From Acidobacteriota bacterium (GTDB lineage Bacteria; Acidobacteriota; Terriglobia; Bryobacterales; Bryobacteraceae): a DNA stretch of 37,526 nucleotides. The DNA lies in assembly GCA_017304135.1 (NCBI GenBank), contig JAFLBB010000044.1, forward strand, positions 1 to 37,526, given 5' to 3'. The notes beneath the pieces were generated by a model. The model ran no database searches and was not told where the DNA came from. It saw nothing but the letters and a program-made list of their open reading frames with translations. The translations under genes and the position numbers were made by a program. Position 1 is the first letter of the stretch, and each line of letters opens with the position of its first letter. Shown here in pieces: positions 36,540 to 37,526 of the stretch.

Positions 36540-36781
36540 ATCCCCTACTCCTCATGTTTCCTGGGGGGCTGCTTCCACCATCCCCGGGGCTTCGGCGGCT
36601 CGTTTCCTCTCCCCACGGCGCACGTTCTTCGCGCCGCTGCGGGTGCGGGAGCCTCCTCCTAGTCGGTTGCAGACAGAATCGTCTGATTCAGGCCCCTGAC
36701 GGGACTGCCCCGCCGGCCACTGACACTCATTTCGGATGGAGCGTTGGAAATTTGAACTGACTGTGGAAGATTACAGAACGC
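36540..36781. other. Noncoding 242-base spacer with small inverted repeats
   Basis: No convincing gene is seen. It contains CGGCGC/GCGCCG (36616-36621 and 36631-36636, 9-base loop), CAGAC/GTCTG (36670-36674 and 36681-36685) and the overlapping GAATC/GATTC (36676-36680 and 36685-36689). It probably holds the 3' end of the protoporphyrinogen oxidase transcript and the promoter region of the porin operon. I could not identify a promoter or a known riboswitch. Confidence 0.5.
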
Positions 36782-37526
36782 CTACCGCCCCGCCGCCGCC
36801 GCCCCAACCGCTATCCGCTCCGCCCCCGCCTTCGCCATCGCAATGCAATCAGGAATCCCAATCCCGTTATAGGCGTTCCCCGCCAGCGTCAACCACGGCA
36901 TCCCCGCCGCTGCTGCCTGGATCGCCTGCAACCGCTCCCCATGCCCCACCGTATACTGCGCCATCGACCGCGGCCAGCGGCTGATGCGCACAAAATCCGG
37001 CTCCGCCTCTAACCCCAAAATCGTCCGCAACTCCGCCTTCGCCAGCCCCGTCACCGCCGCATCGTCCAATTCCAACACCGCATGGTCGCCCGCCCCGCCA
37101 AAGAAACAACGCAGCAGCCCCATCTCCTCCGGGCAGCGATGCGCAAACTTCGTCCCCACAAACGTACAGGCCACCATCCGCCCCCGCTCCCGCGCCGGAA
37201 TCAAAAACCCAAACCCCGGCGGCAGCCCGCCCAACTTGCTCTTCCCATACCCCAACGCCACCGTCATCGACGACGAATACGCAATCTGCCCCAACTCCGG
37301 AATCGCCACCAGCTTCGCCGCCGCATGCGCCGGACAGGCCACCACCACGTGCCCCGCCTCCAGCCACTCCCCGTTCACTCGCACCCGCCCCTCTTCCACC
37401 GCCTCCACCGCCCCGCGCACCACCCGCGTCCGGTCCAGCGCCGCCTCCACCGCCATCGCCAGCGAGCCCAGCCCCCGCTTCAAGGTCCGGAACAACGGCG
37501 GCTTCGCGCCCCCCGCCGCCCCCTTC
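36782..37526 (-). CDS. hemY: Protoporphyrinogen oxidase, C-terminal part
   Basis: The frame is open to the window edge, so only about 248 C-terminal residues of a ~450-residue FAD enzyme are seen; the FAD-binding N-terminus lies to the right. The visible part begins near PPLFRTLKRGLGSLAMAVEAAL, the conserved start of the substrate-binding half. It ends with LAGNAYNGIGIPDCIAMAKAG, the C-terminal FAD-contact motif. Oxygen-dependent protoporphyrinogen oxidase (HemY/HemG-type naming varies) or coproporphyrinogen III oxidase of the same superfamily makes the aromatic porphyrin in haem synthesis. By eye the two cannot be separated. The TTG at 37495 is inside the gene and not its start. Confidence 0.82.
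   Translation of the reverse strand, partial: KGAAGGAKPPLFRTLKRGLGSLAMAVEAALDRTRVVRGAVEAVEEGRVRVNGEWLEAGHVVVACPAHAAAKLVAIPELGQIAYSSSMTVALGYGKSKLGGLPPGFGFLIPARERGRMVACTFVGTKFAHRCPEEMGLLRCFFGGAGDHAVLELDDAAVTGLAKAELRTILGLEAEPDFVRISRWPRSMAQYTVGHGERLQAIQAAAAGMPWLTLAGNAYNGIGIPDCIAMAKAGAERIAVGAAAAGR

Noticed and set aside
36540..36781. Cobalamin or other riboswitch before the porins
   Set aside because: No recognisable B12 box or other known aptamer core could be read on either strand.
37493..37495. TTG as start of the haem-pathway gene
   Set aside because: Conserved coding sequence continues upstream to the window edge, so this codon is internal.

Overview
This is a high-GC bacterial window. + strand genes strongly prefer codons ending in C. 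It carries about 27 protein-coding genes and no RNA gene, insertion sequence, phage gene or CRISPR array that I can support. The content points to Acidobacteriota, most likely the Solibacter/Bryobacter lineage. The evidence is an Oar-like TonB-dependent receptor with a carboxypeptidase-regulatory N-terminus, two DUF1549/DUF1553 + DUF1501 cassettes, a GHL10 hydrolase whose C-terminus resembles the 'Solibacter uncharacterized C-terminal domain', a DUF2339/DUF3999 pair, and many exported proteins with Tat-like leaders. The taxonomy is inference from gene content.

Layout. 1-3003 (+): the 3' part of a large carbohydrate-active-type protein, then a DoxX membrane domain fused to a TIM-barrel domain. 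3033-4536: recX (-) divergent from a ytxH-like gene and a second small envelope protein (+). 4580-9361 (+): a tight run of a CpsB/YwqE-type PHP tyrosine phosphatase, an exported Memo-AMMECR1 fusion and an M1-like zinc metallopeptidase. 9368-11651 (-): a small exported Lys/Glu-rich protein behind a family 2 glycosyltransferase. 11866-16248 (+): a cytochrome-type DUF1549/DUF1553 protein, a DUF1501 protein and a GAF protein, overlapping end to start. 16225-25339 (-): TonB-dependent receptor, DUF3999, DUF2339, GHL10 hydrolase and ribA. 25370-27403 (+): LytS-type histidine kinase and a methyltransferase. 27589-30882 (-): a second DUF1549/1553 + DUF1501 cassette. 31086-32168 (+): a Tat-exported mannonate dehydratase-like protein. 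32247-36539 (-): MCP, a short PstS-like binding protein and two tandem paralogous porins. 36782-37526 (-): the C-terminal part of protoporphyrinogen oxidase.

How the genes may work together (inference). Most of the window concerns the envelope and scavenging of complex carbohydrate: outer-membrane uptake (TonB receptor, porins), surface polysaccharide (glycosyltransferase and CpsB-type phosphatase), exported hydrolases, and Tat-exported DUF1501-type proteins with haem-motif partners. The porin-porin-binding protein-chemoreceptor row looks like a self-contained uptake and sensing module. The exported Memo-AMMECR1 fusion and the DoxX-TIM-barrel fusion are the most unusual single proteins. No unambiguous new multi-gene system is proven here. 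The strongest candidates are listed as findings.
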